This document shows positions 51,219-60,298 of a stretch of 64,000 nucleotides of DNA, in pieces. Origin of the DNA: Caballeronia insecticola (GTDB lineage Bacteria; Pseudomonadota; Gammaproteobacteria; Burkholderiales; Burkholderiaceae); the NCBI RefSeq assembly GCF_000402035.1, contig NC_021295.1:186001-250000 (forward strand). The letters are read 5' to 3'. A model generated the notes under the pieces. It ran no database searches, had not been told where the DNA came from, and saw nothing but the letters and a program-made list of their open reading frames with translations. The position numbers and the translations under genes are program-made. Positions within the stretch are counted from its first letter, which is position 1, and each line of letters starts with the position of its first letter.

Positions 51219-52169
51219 TTATTTCGTCGCCTTTGATAACGAACGCTTATTAACGACGCGCGTCGGACGCGGCCCTGACGCACCCTTTCGCGCTCTCATC
51301 GCTCGCACAAATTGCTCGACGGCGACTTCGCCACGGTCACGTCGATAAACCAGATAGGCCTGAAGCGTCGACAATGACGCATCACTGACCGGCACGACGT
51401 TCACGCCGGGTGTCGCGATGCCCGCGTAAGCGCGAGGCACGAGCGCCACGCCGTCGCCAAGCGCTACCCGCGCGAGCAGATTGGTGAAGGAAATCTCATG
51501 GCCCACGATGCGAGCCGGCCTGCCGCGCCGCCTGATGATGGCGGTAAGACTGTCGTACACCTCGGGATGACGCTCGCGCGGCACCGTGTAGAAAGGTTCA
51601 TCGGCCAGATCGCCGATCGACAGCATCGGCGCTTTCGCGAGCGGATGGTCGCTCGGCAATGCGACGCCCATCTCGATGCGCGCCTGGAGTTTTACGGTGT
51701 GGAATGCATCGTCGCGTTTGGGTAGCGTGGTGACCAGAATGTCGACGAGCGACGCATCGAGCAGCTCATACAAACGATCCGCACGCTCGACGGTCGGCGT
51801 TATTCGAATCAGCGGATGAGCGTGACGAAAGGCCCTGATACACGCAGGCACGGTGCTGTGAATGATCGCCGATGAAAGTCCGATCAGCAGGTGGCCGCCT
51901 AATCCATCGCCCATCGCGCGCGCATCGGCATGCATGCGATCCGCCAGCGCGAGCATCTGCGATGCCTGTCGAAGGAGGGTCGTTCCCGCTTCGGTGAGCG
52001 ACACGGCGCGCTTACTCCGCCGAAGCAACTGGACGCCCAGTTGCGCTTCGAGCCGGGCAATGTGTTGCGTCACTCCGGGCTGCGTGGAGTGAAGCGCCTC
52101 GGCGGCACGGCCAAAATGCAGCAGGTCACCCACTGCCACGAATGTCTTCAATAACTTCAAGTCGAGCAT
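51219..52169 (-). CDS. LysR-family regulator upstream of hutH
   Basis: The 316-residue protein has the LysR winged helix (LKLLKTFVAVGDLLHFGRAA, then LHSTQPGVTQHIARLEAQLG) and a C-terminal effector domain (HPLAKAPMLSIGDLADEPFY). It lies 154 bases upstream of, and in the same direction as, the orphan histidine ammonia-lyase gene, so it may regulate it. It resembles the BenM/CatM/CbbR-like half of the family. Confidence 0.88.
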   Translation of the reverse strand: MLDLKLLKTFVAVGDLLHFGRAAEALHSTQPGVTQHIARLEAQLGVQLLRRSKRAVSLTEAGTTLLRQASQMLALADRMHADARAMGDGLGGHLLIGLSSAIIHSTVPACIRAFRHAHPLIRITPTVERADRLYELLDASLVDILVTTLPKRDDAFHTVKLQARIEMGVALPSDHPLAKAPMLSIGDLADEPFYTVPRERHPEVYDSLTAIIRRRGRPARIVGHEISFTNLLARVALGDGVALVPRAYAGIATPGVNVVPVSDASLSTLQAYLVYRRDRGEVAVEQFVRAMRARKGASGPRPTRVVNKRSLSKATK

Positions 52170-52205
52170 CCTGCCTCCCTGTCCCTTGCTCCCGATCGAG
52201 CACGT

Positions 52206-53162
52206 TCAAACCTTCTTGCCTTTGCGTGAGACGGAGCGCCGGCTTGCATCCTTCGGCAAGCGCTGACGATTGCCGAGGAGCGCGACCAGTTGCGTCTCGC
52301 ATACGGAAAACGAGTACCCGCGCCGCTGCGAGATCATGAACGTGAGTGGGCGCATGTGCCAGGCGCGCCGTTGCAGTTCAACGAGCATGCCCTGCACGAG
52401 GTCCTCCGCGACCAGATGATGGGGCATGTGCCCCCAGCACAAGCCTCCCCGAAGCAGATCGTGCTTCGCGCCGAGGTCATTCACCAGCCACTGGCGTTCG
52501 CTGGCGACCCCCTGTTGCGTCTTTTCTGCGTCGGGCTGATTGTCGGTTACGACAAGCTGGATGTGCCGGCCGAATTCCTCGCGCGGAATCGGCCCCGCGA
52601 TCGCGGCCAGCGGATGCGATGGCGCACAGACGGTCACCATCCGCGCTTCGCATAGATGCAGCCTCTCTATCGCACCGGGGTCGAGTTCCGGCACGTCCGC
52701 GATCGTCACGGCCAAAGCGCAGGTGCCATCGAGAATCAAACGCTCGCCGCCCTGCATCGTCGTCATGCGCAGATTGATTGCAACGGTCGGACGGTCCGTC
52801 TGTAGCGTGCGCAGGCATTCGATCAGGTGCGCACGCGGAAAATAGGTATCCACGGCAATCGAGACCTGCGGCGCACCCGTTTCAGCGATCGAAGCTGCGC
52901 GCATCTTCATTTCCTCGGTGCGTGCAATCACACCACGAGCATCGGGCAGGAGACTACGGCCCGCTGCCGTCAGCGTCGCTCGGCGAGTGTTGCGCTCGAA
53001 CAGCGCGATATCGAAGGCACTTTCGAGCGCGGCGATCGCATGACTGATCGCCGACTGTGCACGCCTGAGCTCGCGCGCCGCCCCGGAAAAGCTGCCTGCG
53101 TCACACACGGCAACGAAGGCCCGAAGCTGATTGATGGTCACGTTATCGAGCATATGCATCAA
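52206..53162 (-). CDS. LysR-family regulator divergent from the SDR gene
   Basis: The 318-residue protein has NQLRAFVAVCDAGSFSGAAR, then RAQSAISHAIAALESAFDIA, as the winged helix. Three nearby Met codons (53162, 53159 and 53150) could serve as start. It is divergent from the SDR gene at 53260 across a 97-base gap, the classic LysR arrangement, so it probably controls the SDR and the F420-reductase-like gene. It is a separate lineage from the LysR directly behind it. Confidence 0.87.
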   Translation of the reverse strand: MMHMLDNVTINQLRAFVAVCDAGSFSGAARELRRAQSAISHAIAALESAFDIALFERNTRRATLTAAGRSLLPDARGVIARTEEMKMRAASIAETGAPQVSIAVDTYFPRAHLIECLRTLQTDRPTVAINLRMTTMQGGERLILDGTCALAVTIADVPELDPGAIERLHLCEARMVTVCAPSHPLAAIAGPIPREEFGRHIQLVVTDNQPDAEKTQQGVASERQWLVNDLGAKHDLLRGGLCWGHMPHHLVAEDLVQGMLVELQRRAWHMRPLTFMISQRRGYSFSVCETQLVALLGNRQRLPKDASRRSVSRKGKKV

Positions 53163-53259
53163 GAAAGTAGATGGTATTCATAGATATTTAGTCAATTGGC
53201 CTGATGACGCAAGGGGTCCAGAATCGTGATTCCCAATTTAGTTTTGAAGGATGCGTGTC

Positions 53260-53994
53260 ATGAACAGACTGAATGGAAAGACCGCTGTCATCACCGGCGG
53301 CGCTACCGGCATCGGCCGCGCCGCGGCGAAGCGCTTTATCGAAGAAGGCGCCTTCGTGTTCATCTTCGGCCGCCGGCAGGAAGCGCTCGATGCCGCTCTG
53401 GCCGATCTCGGGAACAACGCCCGCGCGGTGAAGGGCTCGGTCTCCGATCAGGCCGATCTCGACCGACTCTACGCGGCGGTGAAGGCCGAACGGCGAACCC
53501 TCGACATCGTATTCGCCAATGCCGGGGCAGGAAGCCCGCTTCCGCTCGGCGAGATTACCGCCGAGCACATCGACGAAACCTTCGACACCAATGTGAAGGG
53601 CACGATCTTCACGGTCCAGAAGGCATTACCGCTGATGAGCGAGGGCGGCTCGATCATCCTGACCGGATCGAGCGCCGGCACCACGGGCGCCCCGGCGATG
53701 AGCGCCTACAGCGCGAGCAAGGCGGCGGTACGCAACCTCGCGCGAACCTGGGCGGAGGATTTGAAAGGCACCGGCATCCGGGTGAACGTGCTGTCGCCGG
53801 GAGCAACGGCGACCGAACTGGCCAAGGAAGCGCTGGGCGAGGAAGGCCAAAAGCACTTCGCCTCGATAACTCCGCTCCGGCGCATGGCCGATCCGGCGGA
53901 AATCGGGGCGGTAGCCGCCTTTCTCGCGTCGCCGGACAGCAGTTTCATGACGGCCAGCGAGGTCGCCGTTGACGGCGGTCTTGCGCAACTCTGA
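53260..53994 (+). CDS. SDR-family oxidoreductase
   Basis: This 244-residue classical SDR starts at ATG 53260 (MNRLNGKTAVITGG), nine bases after AAGG. An ATG at 53251 is less well placed. It shows TGGATGIGRAAA, FGRRQE (Arg residues favour NADP), FANAGAGSPL, TGSSAGTTG, YSASKAAVRNL and the ending FMTASEVAVDGG. It is similar to the SDRs often paired with small NADP-binding reductases in LysR-controlled modules of Burkholderia. Its substrate is unknown. Confidence 0.87.
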   Translation: MNRLNGKTAVITGGATGIGRAAAKRFIEEGAFVFIFGRRQEALDAALADLGNNARAVKGSVSDQADLDRLYAAVKAERRTLDIVFANAGAGSPLPLGEITAEHIDETFDTNVKGTIFTVQKALPLMSEGGSIILTGSSAGTTGAPAMSAYSASKAAVRNLARTWAEDLKGTGIRVNVLSPGATATELAKEALGEEGQKHFASITPLRRMADPAEIGAVAAFLASPDSSFMTASEVAVDGGLAQL

Positions 53995-54097
53995 CACGCG
54001 ATGTGGACGGCGCTCCGCTCGTTTATCCGGAGCGCCACATGGGCGGCGAGCCGACCAACAACCATCAACAACACTCAGACTGATGAGGAAACTTGCC

Positions 54098-54718
54098 ATG
54101 AGCACTATCAGTATCATCGGGTCAGGAAGCATGGCCGCGGCGATAGCCGGCCGTGCCGACAGGGCGGGATACCACGTCGAGGTGGTCAGTCGCGACCCTG
54201 CCAAGGCGCGGGCGCTGGCCGATAAGCTCACAGACAAAGCGACCGCCGGGACGTACGGCGCCCCGCCGGCGGGCGACATCGTCATTCTCGCCGTGCCCTA
54301 TTCCAGTGTGGCGGCGGTGGTCGCCGACTTTGGAAACACACTCGATGGCAAGGTGATAGTCGACATCACCAACCCTGTTGCTCCCGACCTCTCGGGCCTC
54401 GTCACCCCTCACGGAAGTTCCGGTGCGCAGGAGACCGCGAAAGGTCTTCCCGCCGGCGCGCATGCCGTGAAGGCGTTCAACACCATCTTTGGCCACGTCC
54501 TTGCTCGGGGCGACCGCCTCGACGCGTTCATCGCTGCAGACGATGCGCAAGCCAAGGCTCGCGTTTCGGCCTTCGTCGAGCGTCTTGGACTGCGTCCGTT
54601 CGATGTCGGCGGCCTGCAAATGGCCCATGCGCTCGAGGCGCTCGGCCTGATGGTGATCGGCCTGGCCAGGAACGGCGCGGGCACCTGGGACCTGGCCATG
54701 CACGTGAAGGTCGGCTGA
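54098..54718 (+). CDS. NADP-binding F420-reductase-like (FNO-type) oxidoreductase
   Basis: The 206-residue protein has MSTISIIGSGSMAAAIAGRA as its dinucleotide site, then VEVVSRDPAKA and DIVILAVPYSSVAAVVAD. KAFNTIFGHVLARGD and LEALGLMVIGLARNG follow, as in F420-dependent NADP reductase-like (YdhG-like) proteins. In bacteria without F420, such proteins may be general NADP-dependent reductases. The gene lies 103 bases after the SDR gene on the same strand, with GAGGA before its ATG. Confidence 0.82.
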   Translation: MSTISIIGSGSMAAAIAGRADRAGYHVEVVSRDPAKARALADKLTDKATAGTYGAPPAGDIVILAVPYSSVAAVVADFGNTLDGKVIVDITNPVAPDLSGLVTPHGSSGAQETAKGLPAGAHAVKAFNTIFGHVLARGDRLDAFIAADDAQAKARVSAFVERLGLRPFDVGGLQMAHALEALGLMVIGLARNGAGTWDLAMHVKVG

Positions 54719-54780
54719 AGCACCGACACCGTGGCTTTGCCGGCAGTTCCGCGGTGGGCGGACCCGCATCGTTGACGCCC

Positions 54781-55610
54781 TTAAAAGAGGTAGTTCACGC
54801 GCAGGATGCCTTCGTTCGAACTGTAGCCACTGCCGAACTGGCCGCCATACTCGAGCTTGAGCTCGGTGCTCTTCGAGACACTGAGGTTCATATCGACCTT
54901 CACCTTCGCCAGCGACGAAGGCGCCGATGCCACTGCCGAAAACGGCGCCGCGCCCGGCGCACTGCCGACGAACTGCGCGCTCGCATCCCAATGGTTGCGG
55001 TTGTGAAAGATCGCGCCCAGCGCGAGATCCGGCCGCAGCGTCATGCCGTTGGCAAAGGTCCAGCGTCCGCCCACTTCGAGCATCGGCGATACCGACAGCG
55101 TCGTCGCGTTCGCGCTGTTCACCGCGAGGTCGAGCGCGCCCGCACCCTGCTCCGTGTAGTGGACGAGATGCAAGTCGACATAGCGCTTCACGTACCAGTC
55201 GTTCATCGGAACAATGTAGGCCACGCGTGTGTGCAGTCCGGCTTCGTACGCATTGAACGCACCCTTGGCCTGTGCGGCATAGCCGGGGAGCGTCACGTTG
55301 CGGGTCGAGTCGTACCAGTTGTAGCCACCGTCGACGCCGCCCGAGAACGTCCAGTTGCCGATTTGTGCTCGCGCTCAGCTGCGACGCATCGAGCTTGCCG
55401 CTCACATCGATCGCATCGATCGTGCTGTTGCCGAGGCGCGCCGGGCGCATCACGAGCTGGCCCGCGAGCGTCCCGTCGCCGGGCACCGTCAGGCGGTCGC
55501 TGGTGCCCGCGACATGATCCGTATCGACCACGATGCCGCCCGTGCTTCCTTGCACGAGATTGCCCGTGACGAGGGTGGCGGCGCCCGGCGCACTCGCAGA
55601 AATGTGAAAT
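54781..55610 (-). pseudogene. Decayed autotransporter: beta-barrel and part of the passenger, N-terminally truncated and frameshifted
   Basis: The end is a classical autotransporter barrel: RVAYIVPMNDWYVKRYVDLH, VGGRWTFANGMTLRPDLALG, STELKLEYGGQFGSGYSSNE and terminal RVNYLF. Upstream, the frame reads IGNWTFSGGVDGGYNWYDST until about 55360. There a frameshift separates it from passenger sequence in another frame (GSTGGIVVDTDHVAGTSDRL, STIDAIDVSGKLDASQLSAS). The passenger stops abruptly near 55605, where sequence on the plus strand of different character begins. No signal peptide remains, so the protein cannot be exported. Confidence 0.78.
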
Positions 55611-55930
55611 GTTCATCGGACTCTTCCGCGCGAATCCACTGCTCACCAAGATGGCGATGCAGTTGCGTGACGACATGCGTCTGTATGGCATCGACTCGCG
55701 GGAAGGATTGAACCGCCAGCGGGCGTCCGTGCAGGAGCATGCCCAGATGGTCGGGCTCGCGGAGAAAATGGAGGTGGACAAGATCGGCGCTCGAACGGCG
55801 CGCCTGGTGCATCCGGTTTGTCACATTGCAGGAATGGGCGAACGTCGCCCGGCCAAGGACGGCATGGGCTTGTCCGATGGACTGCTTGGCGGCGACGTCA
55901 ACCGGGTCGACCGCGCCGGCTCCCCGGATG
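55609..55930 (+). pseudogene. Unrecognised coding-like fragment
   Basis: The plus frame from ATG 55609 (MFIGLFRANPLLTKMAMQLR, then DDMRLYGIDSREGLNRQRA) has strong GC3 bias for about 105 codons, to roughly 55930. It then runs on as an antisense shadow of the ABC permease gene. I do not recognise the family. The abrupt start directly at the end of the autotransporter remnant suggests that it is one side of a rearrangement junction and not an intact gene. Confidence 0.25.
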
Positions 55931-55989
55931 GATGGCGACCGGCGGATCGACCAGCCTTCCGCGGCAGCTGGCACTGTCGCGAATTGCTT

Positions 55990-56880
55990 TCACGCGCGCT
56001 TCGAATCCCCGGACGGGATGACGGCGCCGCCTTCCTGACCGGATTCTCGTCTCTTCGGCTCTTCCTCGGCAGCGACGCGCCCATGCTTCGGAACGCGGCT
56101 GATCCTGCGCTTCAGGTACAGAAGCGCTGCGCTCACGCCGCCATACATGACCGTCACGATGAATGCCGCCTGCAATAACGACTCGGGCGCAAAACTCGAA
56201 ATATCCTGCGAGCGGTGGAGCAGTTCGTCATAGGGGATGACGTAACCTAGCGAGGTATCCTGCACGATCGCCAGCAGCGAGCTGATCAAGGCCGGCAGCA
56301 TGTTGCGCAGCGCCTGCGGCAGGACGACGTGCAGCATCGCCTGCCAGGGACGCATGCCGAGCGCCAGCGCCGCCTCCTGTTGTCCGCGCGGCAGCGACAG
56401 TATGCCGGCGCGCATGACTTCGGCCGTCAGCGCCGAGTGATGCAGCGCCATCGCGACGACGAGAAAGCCCAGCGCCGGCCAATCGAAACCGAGCGCGGGC
56501 AACTCGATCACCATGAACAGAATCAACAGCAACAGCGGCACCGCGCGAAACAACTCGACGTAGGTTCCCGCGACCATACGCACCCATTTGCGCGGCGAAA
56601 GCCTGCCGAGCGCGAGTGGCAGCGCCAGCACGAAAGCGGCAAGCGCCGAGCATAGCGCCGCCTGAATCGTCGAGACCAGACCGTCGAACAGGAATTTTGC
56701 CGTGCCCCAGTGCCAGAAGATCGCCCACTTCTGCGCTTCGAACTGTCCGCTCGAGCCGAGGCGCAGGGCGATCGTGGCGAGCACGCCCAGCACGGCGATC
56801 GCGCTCAATGCCGAGAAAATGCGCTGCCGCCTTCGCGCGACGGGACCCGGTGCTTCATAGAGCGCCGTGGTGCGGTTCAT
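55990..56880 (-). CDS. Polar amino-acid ABC transporter permease (GltK/HisM-like)
   Basis: The 296-residue protein starts at ATG 56880 (MNRTTALYEA). It has five or so membrane segments and the EAA loop of the HisMQ family, GQQEAALALGMRPWQAMLHV followed by VLPQALRNMLPALISS. An N-terminal extension and a charged, GC-rich C-terminal tail (about 260-296) make it longer than usual (about 220-250). Its start overlaps the stop of the other permease gene as ATGA, so the two form a heterodimeric channel. Confidence 0.9.
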   Translation of the reverse strand: MNRTTALYEAPGPVARRRQRIFSALSAIAVLGVLATIALRLGSSGQFEAQKWAIFWHWGTAKFLFDGLVSTIQAALCSALAAFVLALPLALGRLSPRKWVRMVAGTYVELFRAVPLLLLILFMVIELPALGFDWPALGFLVVAMALHHSALTAEVMRAGILSLPRGQQEAALALGMRPWQAMLHVVLPQALRNMLPALISSLLAIVQDTSLGYVIPYDELLHRSQDISSFAPESLLQAAFIVTVMYGGVSAALLYLKRRISRVPKHGRVAAEEEPKRRESGQEGGAVIPSGDSKRA

Positions 56881-57521
56881 CGCGTCACCGCCATGTTGTG
56901 TTCGATTCGACGCATGAGAAGTCCCAGCGGCACCGTGAGCGCCATGTAGGCCAGCAAGGCCGCCGCAAACGTCGGCACCGCCTGCGCGGTTTCGAAGTTG
57001 ATGCGCTGCGCCGTATAGGTGATGTCGAACACGCCCACCGCCGCGGCGATCGACGAAGCCTTGATCTGGTTGACGAACAGATTGCCGAGCGGCGGTATCA
57101 CCGTGCGCACCGCCTGCGGAATCACGACGTTGCCGACCACCTGCATGAAGCGCATGCCGATGCTGCGCGCGGCCTCGATCTGCCCCGACGGAACGGCATT
57201 CACCCCGGCGCGCAATACCTCGGCGATCCATGCGGCCGTGTAGAACCCGAGCACCAGCACCGAAGAGGTCGTAAGCGAGTACATGAAGCCCAGCTTCGGC
57301 AGGCCGAACACGAACAGCAGCAGGAGCGCGAGCAGCGGCGTCATGCGCATGATTTCGATATACGTCGCGGCGAACCATCGCAGCGGCGCCAGCGGACCGA
57401 TGGCCATCACGGTCAGCGCGACACCCAGCGCGAACGCCATCGCGAACGAAAGCAGCGATAGTTCGACCGTGACGCCCATCGCCTCGACAAAGCGCCACGC
57501 AAACGAATAAAGCGGGTCCAT
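56877..57521 (-). CDS. Polar amino-acid ABC transporter permease (GltJ/HisQ-like)
   Basis: The 214-residue permease shows the N-terminal VEAMGVTVELSLLSFAMAFA and the EAA loop SGQIEAARSIGMRFMQVVGN followed by VVIPQAVRTVIPP. It belongs to the HisMQ family that imports glutamate, aspartate, glutamine or asparagine with a periplasmic binding protein. It lies 13 bases after the binding-protein gene and overlaps the next permease gene by four bases. Confidence 0.92.
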   Translation of the reverse strand: MDPLYSFAWRFVEAMGVTVELSLLSFAMAFALGVALTVMAIGPLAPLRWFAATYIEIMRMTPLLALLLLFVFGLPKLGFMYSLTTSSVLVLGFYTAAWIAEVLRAGVNAVPSGQIEAARSIGMRFMQVVGNVVIPQAVRTVIPPLGNLFVNQIKASSIAAAVGVFDITYTAQRINFETAQAVPTFAAALLAYMALTVPLGLLMRRIEHNMAVTR

Positions 57522-57534
57522 GGATGCGCGAGAC

Positions 57535-58371
57535 TCAGCGTTCGATCGTCGGCACTTGCGGCTTGCCGAGCGTGCCTTCCAGATTCTTTGCGTAGAGCTT
57601 GTCCCAGGTGCCGTCCTTGATCGACTGCTGGAGCTGCGCGCTGATCCACTCGCGGAACTGCTCGTCCTGCTTCGCTACACCGATGCCCCACGGCTCCTGC
57701 GTGAACGGCTTGCCGACGACGCGGAACTTGTCAGGCTGGCGCAGCGCTTCGCCCGCGAGCGTCGCACCGTCGTCCACGTAGGCATCGAAGCGCTTGTCGG
57801 CGACGCCTTCGACGCACGCGGCGGTATCGTTGAAGGTGACGAACCTGGTCTGCGGCGCGATCTTTTTGACGTTGTCTTCCACCGTCGTGCCGTTCAGCAC
57901 GCAGGCGGTCTTGCCGTTCAGGTCGAGCGGGCCCTTGATCGACGTATCCGCGCGGCGCGTGAGGATGTCCTGACCGGCCACGTAATACGGGCCGGCGAAA
58001 CCGATCACCTTTCTGCGCTGGTCGTTGATGGTGAGCGTGGCGATCACCACGTCGACCCGGCCGTTCTGCACGAACGGCAAGCGGTTCTCGGTGGTCGTCT
58101 TGATCCATTCCACGTTGTCGGCCGAGCCCGTGAGCTTGCGGGCAAGCAGGCGCGCGAGATCGGCCTCGAAGCCTTCGGTGTTGCCCGACATCGGATTGCG
58201 CACCGAGAACATCAGCGTATTGAGGGACGTGCCGACAACCAGCTTGCCGCGCTTCTGGATCTTCGCCATCGTCGAGTCGGCGGGAAAGGTATCGGCGTAT
58301 GCGGGCAAGGTCGCCGAAAACAACGCGCCTGCAACGCACGCCGCCATGACGGCAATCGACTTCAGTTTCAT
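57535..58371 (-). CDS. Amino-acid ABC transporter periplasmic substrate-binding protein (GltI-like)
   Basis: The 278-residue protein has a signal peptide ending near SATLPAYA-DTF. Family 3 solute-binding motifs follow: IQKRGKLVVGTSLNTLMFSV, GFEADLARLLARKL, VEWIKTTTENRLPFVQNGRV, VVIATLTINDQRRKVIGFAG and WGIGVAKQDEQFREWI. It should capture acidic or amide amino acids. Its place after asparaginase and the ATPase gene suggests asparagine, glutamine or the corresponding acids. Confidence 0.92.
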   Translation of the reverse strand: MKLKSIAVMAACVAGALFSATLPAYADTFPADSTMAKIQKRGKLVVGTSLNTLMFSVRNPMSGNTEGFEADLARLLARKLTGSADNVEWIKTTTENRLPFVQNGRVDVVIATLTINDQRRKVIGFAGPYYVAGQDILTRRADTSIKGPLDLNGKTACVLNGTTVEDNVKKIAPQTRFVTFNDTAACVEGVADKRFDAYVDDGATLAGEALRQPDKFRVVGKPFTQEPWGIGVAKQDEQFREWISAQLQQSIKDGTWDKLYAKNLEGTLGKPQVPTIER

Positions 58372-58429
58372 TCGGGTGTCTCCGTTCTGTTATGTGAAGC
58401 GGCCTCGTGGACGCTTGCGAATCCAGGGA

Positions 58430-59188
58430 TCAATGCTCCAGTATGCGCGACAGGAAATCGCGGCCGCGCTCCGAACGCGGCCCCGCGAAGAAGGTATCCG
58501 GCTGCGCAATCTCGACGATGCGCCCGCCATCCATGAACACGATGCGATCGGCGGCCTGGCGGGCAAAGCCCATCTCGTGCGTGACCACGATCATCGTCAT
58601 GCCGCTTTGCGCGAGTTCGAGCATCACCTGCAAGACCTCGCTGACCATCTCGGGGTCGAGCGCGGACGTGGGCTCGTCGAACAACATGAGCTTCGGGCTC
58701 ATCGCCAGCGCGCGGGCCAGCGCGACGCGCTGCTGCTGGCCGCCCGACAACTCCGCCGGGACCGCATCCGCCTTGTGTGCGAGGCCGACCCGCGCGAGCA
58801 GACGCCGCGCCTCGGCCTCGGCTACCACGCGAGTGTGGCCGAGCACCTTGCGCGGTCCCATCGACACGTTCTCCAGCACCGTGCGATGCGAAAACAGGTT
58901 GAACGACTGGAACACCATGCCGATCTGCGCGCGCATCGACGCGAGCGCGCGGCCTTCTTCCGGGAGGCTTTCGCCATCGATCAGAATCTCGCCCGCGTCG
59001 ATGGTCTCCAGCCGATTGATGCAGCGGCACAGGGTGGACTTGCCCGAACCCGACGGTCCGATCACGACCACGACCTCGCCGCGTTCGACATCGAGATCGA
59101 CGTCGAACAACACCTGCTGTTCGCCGAACGATTTGTTCAGCCCGCGCAGCGCAACGAGCGGGCCGTCAGCATGCGCGCTCACACCCAT
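58430..59188 (-). CDS. Amino-acid ABC transporter ATP-binding protein (GltL/GlnQ-like)
   Basis: The 252-residue ATPase starts at ATG 59188 ([10 protein letters not shown]), inside the end of the asparaginase gene, an overlap of 10 bases. It has Walker [13 protein letters not shown], the Q-loop MVFQSFNLF, the signature [15 protein letters not shown], Walker [13 protein letters not shown] and the H-loop [10 protein letters not shown]. It is 58 bases upstream of the binding-protein gene. All parts of an importer are present in this operon. Confidence 0.95.
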   Translation of the reverse strand: MGVSAHADGPLVALRGLNKSFGEQQVLFDVDLDVERGEVVVVIGPSGSGKSTLCRCINRLETIDAGEILIDGESLPEEGRALASMRAQIGMVFQSFNLFSHRTVLENVSMGPRKVLGHTRVVAEAEARRLLARVGLAHKADAVPAELSGGQQQRVALARALAMSPKLMLFDEPTSALDPEMVSEVLQVMLELAQSGMTMIVVTHEMGFARQAADRIVFMDGGRIVEIAQPDTFFAGPRSERGRDFLSRILEH

Positions 59189-60198
59189 GTCAGCTTCACC
59201 GTCGACTGGAGCTGGCCCACCGGCGTGCCCCGGACGTTGCGCAGCACGGGGTCGGCCCATTTCTCGAGCAGCGCGCCTTCGCGCTCGAGCGGCAGGTCGA
59301 GTTGCCTGAGCACGGCGATCGTGGTCGCATAGACAGCGGCGAAATCGCCGTCGGCAATTTTCACGGCCACGCCGATACCCCGGCTGCGTATGCCGATTGC
59401 ATGCACGCCATCGGCGCCGACCTTCGTGACCCAGTCGCCACGCGCTGCCTGCGCGAGCGCGAGATCGCAGCGGCCGGTGCCCGACACCATCAACGGATGC
59501 GCGGCCATCGCCGCGAAAATGCGCGAGAGCGCTGCGTCCGTGTCCGCGCCGCAATGCGAAGCGCCGGCGGCGAGCCGCGCCCACATGCCCGCGAGCCGCT
59601 CGAGCGGCATGCCGTAGTTGGGCGCGCTGCAGCCGTCGATGCCGCACCACATGTCCTGTTCCCGCATATCCGCGAGCGATGCGACATCGTGCGCGATACG
59701 CCGCTGCAATTCATGATCGCGATCCAGATACTGCCCGCGCGCGTATCCGTGCATGGCGCAACAGCCGAGGAAACCCGCATGTTTGCCGGAGCAGTTGTGA
59801 TGACGCTGATCGAACGTGGCGCCGCGCGGCGGCAGGTTGTGCTCGCCGTAGCAATCGGGCATGTGCACCCCGCAGCGCAGGTCGGATTCCGTCGCGCCGA
59901 CCTTTTCGAGCATGCTCGTGACGGCATCGACGTGCACCGCTTCGCCGCCGTGGCTCGCACAGGTCAGCGCGAGTTCGGCAGCGGTGAATCCGAAGTGATC
60001 CGGGCCGCCATCGCGGACGAAGGCGAGCGCCTGAAAGGGTTTGAGCGTGGAGCGCGAAAAGACGCTGGCGTAGGGATCGCCGGCATGGGCGAGCAGCGAA
60101 CCCGCTGCGTCGACGACGGCCACCGAACCCCAGTGGACGCGTTCGACATGCTTGTTGCGGCTGGCAACGGCGAGCGGAACATGGGCGGGAAGCGTCAT
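59179..60198 (-). CDS. L-asparaginase II (Rhizobium etli type)
   Basis: The 339-residue enzyme belongs to the asparaginase II family unrelated to E. coli AnsA/AnsB. Its motifs are [18 protein letters not shown] (Ser-Lys of the active site), [15 protein letters not shown] (Cys-Ser-Gly-Lys) and [20 protein letters not shown], with ASHGGE between them. It hydrolyses L-asparagine to aspartate and ammonia. It is the first gene of the operon, divergent from a LysR gene, and is translationally coupled to the transporter ATPase, so uptake and hydrolysis of asparagine appear linked. Confidence 0.9.
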   Translation of the reverse strand: MTLPAHVPLAVASRNKHVERVHWGSVAVVDAAGSLLAHAGDPYASVFSRSTLKPFQALAFVRDGGPDHFGFTAAELALTCASHGGEAVHVDAVTSMLEKVGATESDLRCGVHMPDCYGEHNLPPRGATFDQRHHNCSGKHAGFLGCCAMHGYARGQYLDRDHELQRRIAHDVASLADMREQDMWCGIDGCSAPNYGMPLERLAGMWARLAAGASHCGADTDAALSRIFAAMAAHPLMVSGTGRCDLALAQAARGDWVTKVGADGVHAIGIRSRGIGVAVKIADGDFAAVYATTIAVLRQLDLPLEREGALLEKWADPVLRNVRGTPVGQLQSTVKLTWV

Positions 60199-60298
60199 TG
60201 GATTGAAAAAGTGAACTGGACAGAGCGAGTTTAATTATTGCAAAAAACTATGTTCCGGCGTAATTTGGAAAACCGTTTTGCACTGAGCGCAATACCAA

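Noticed and set aside
55609-56178. Full-length reading of the plus-strand ORF as a 189-residue protein
   Set aside because: Its second half is antisense to the ABC permease gene and loses coding bias after about 55930. Only the first part is kept as a fragment.
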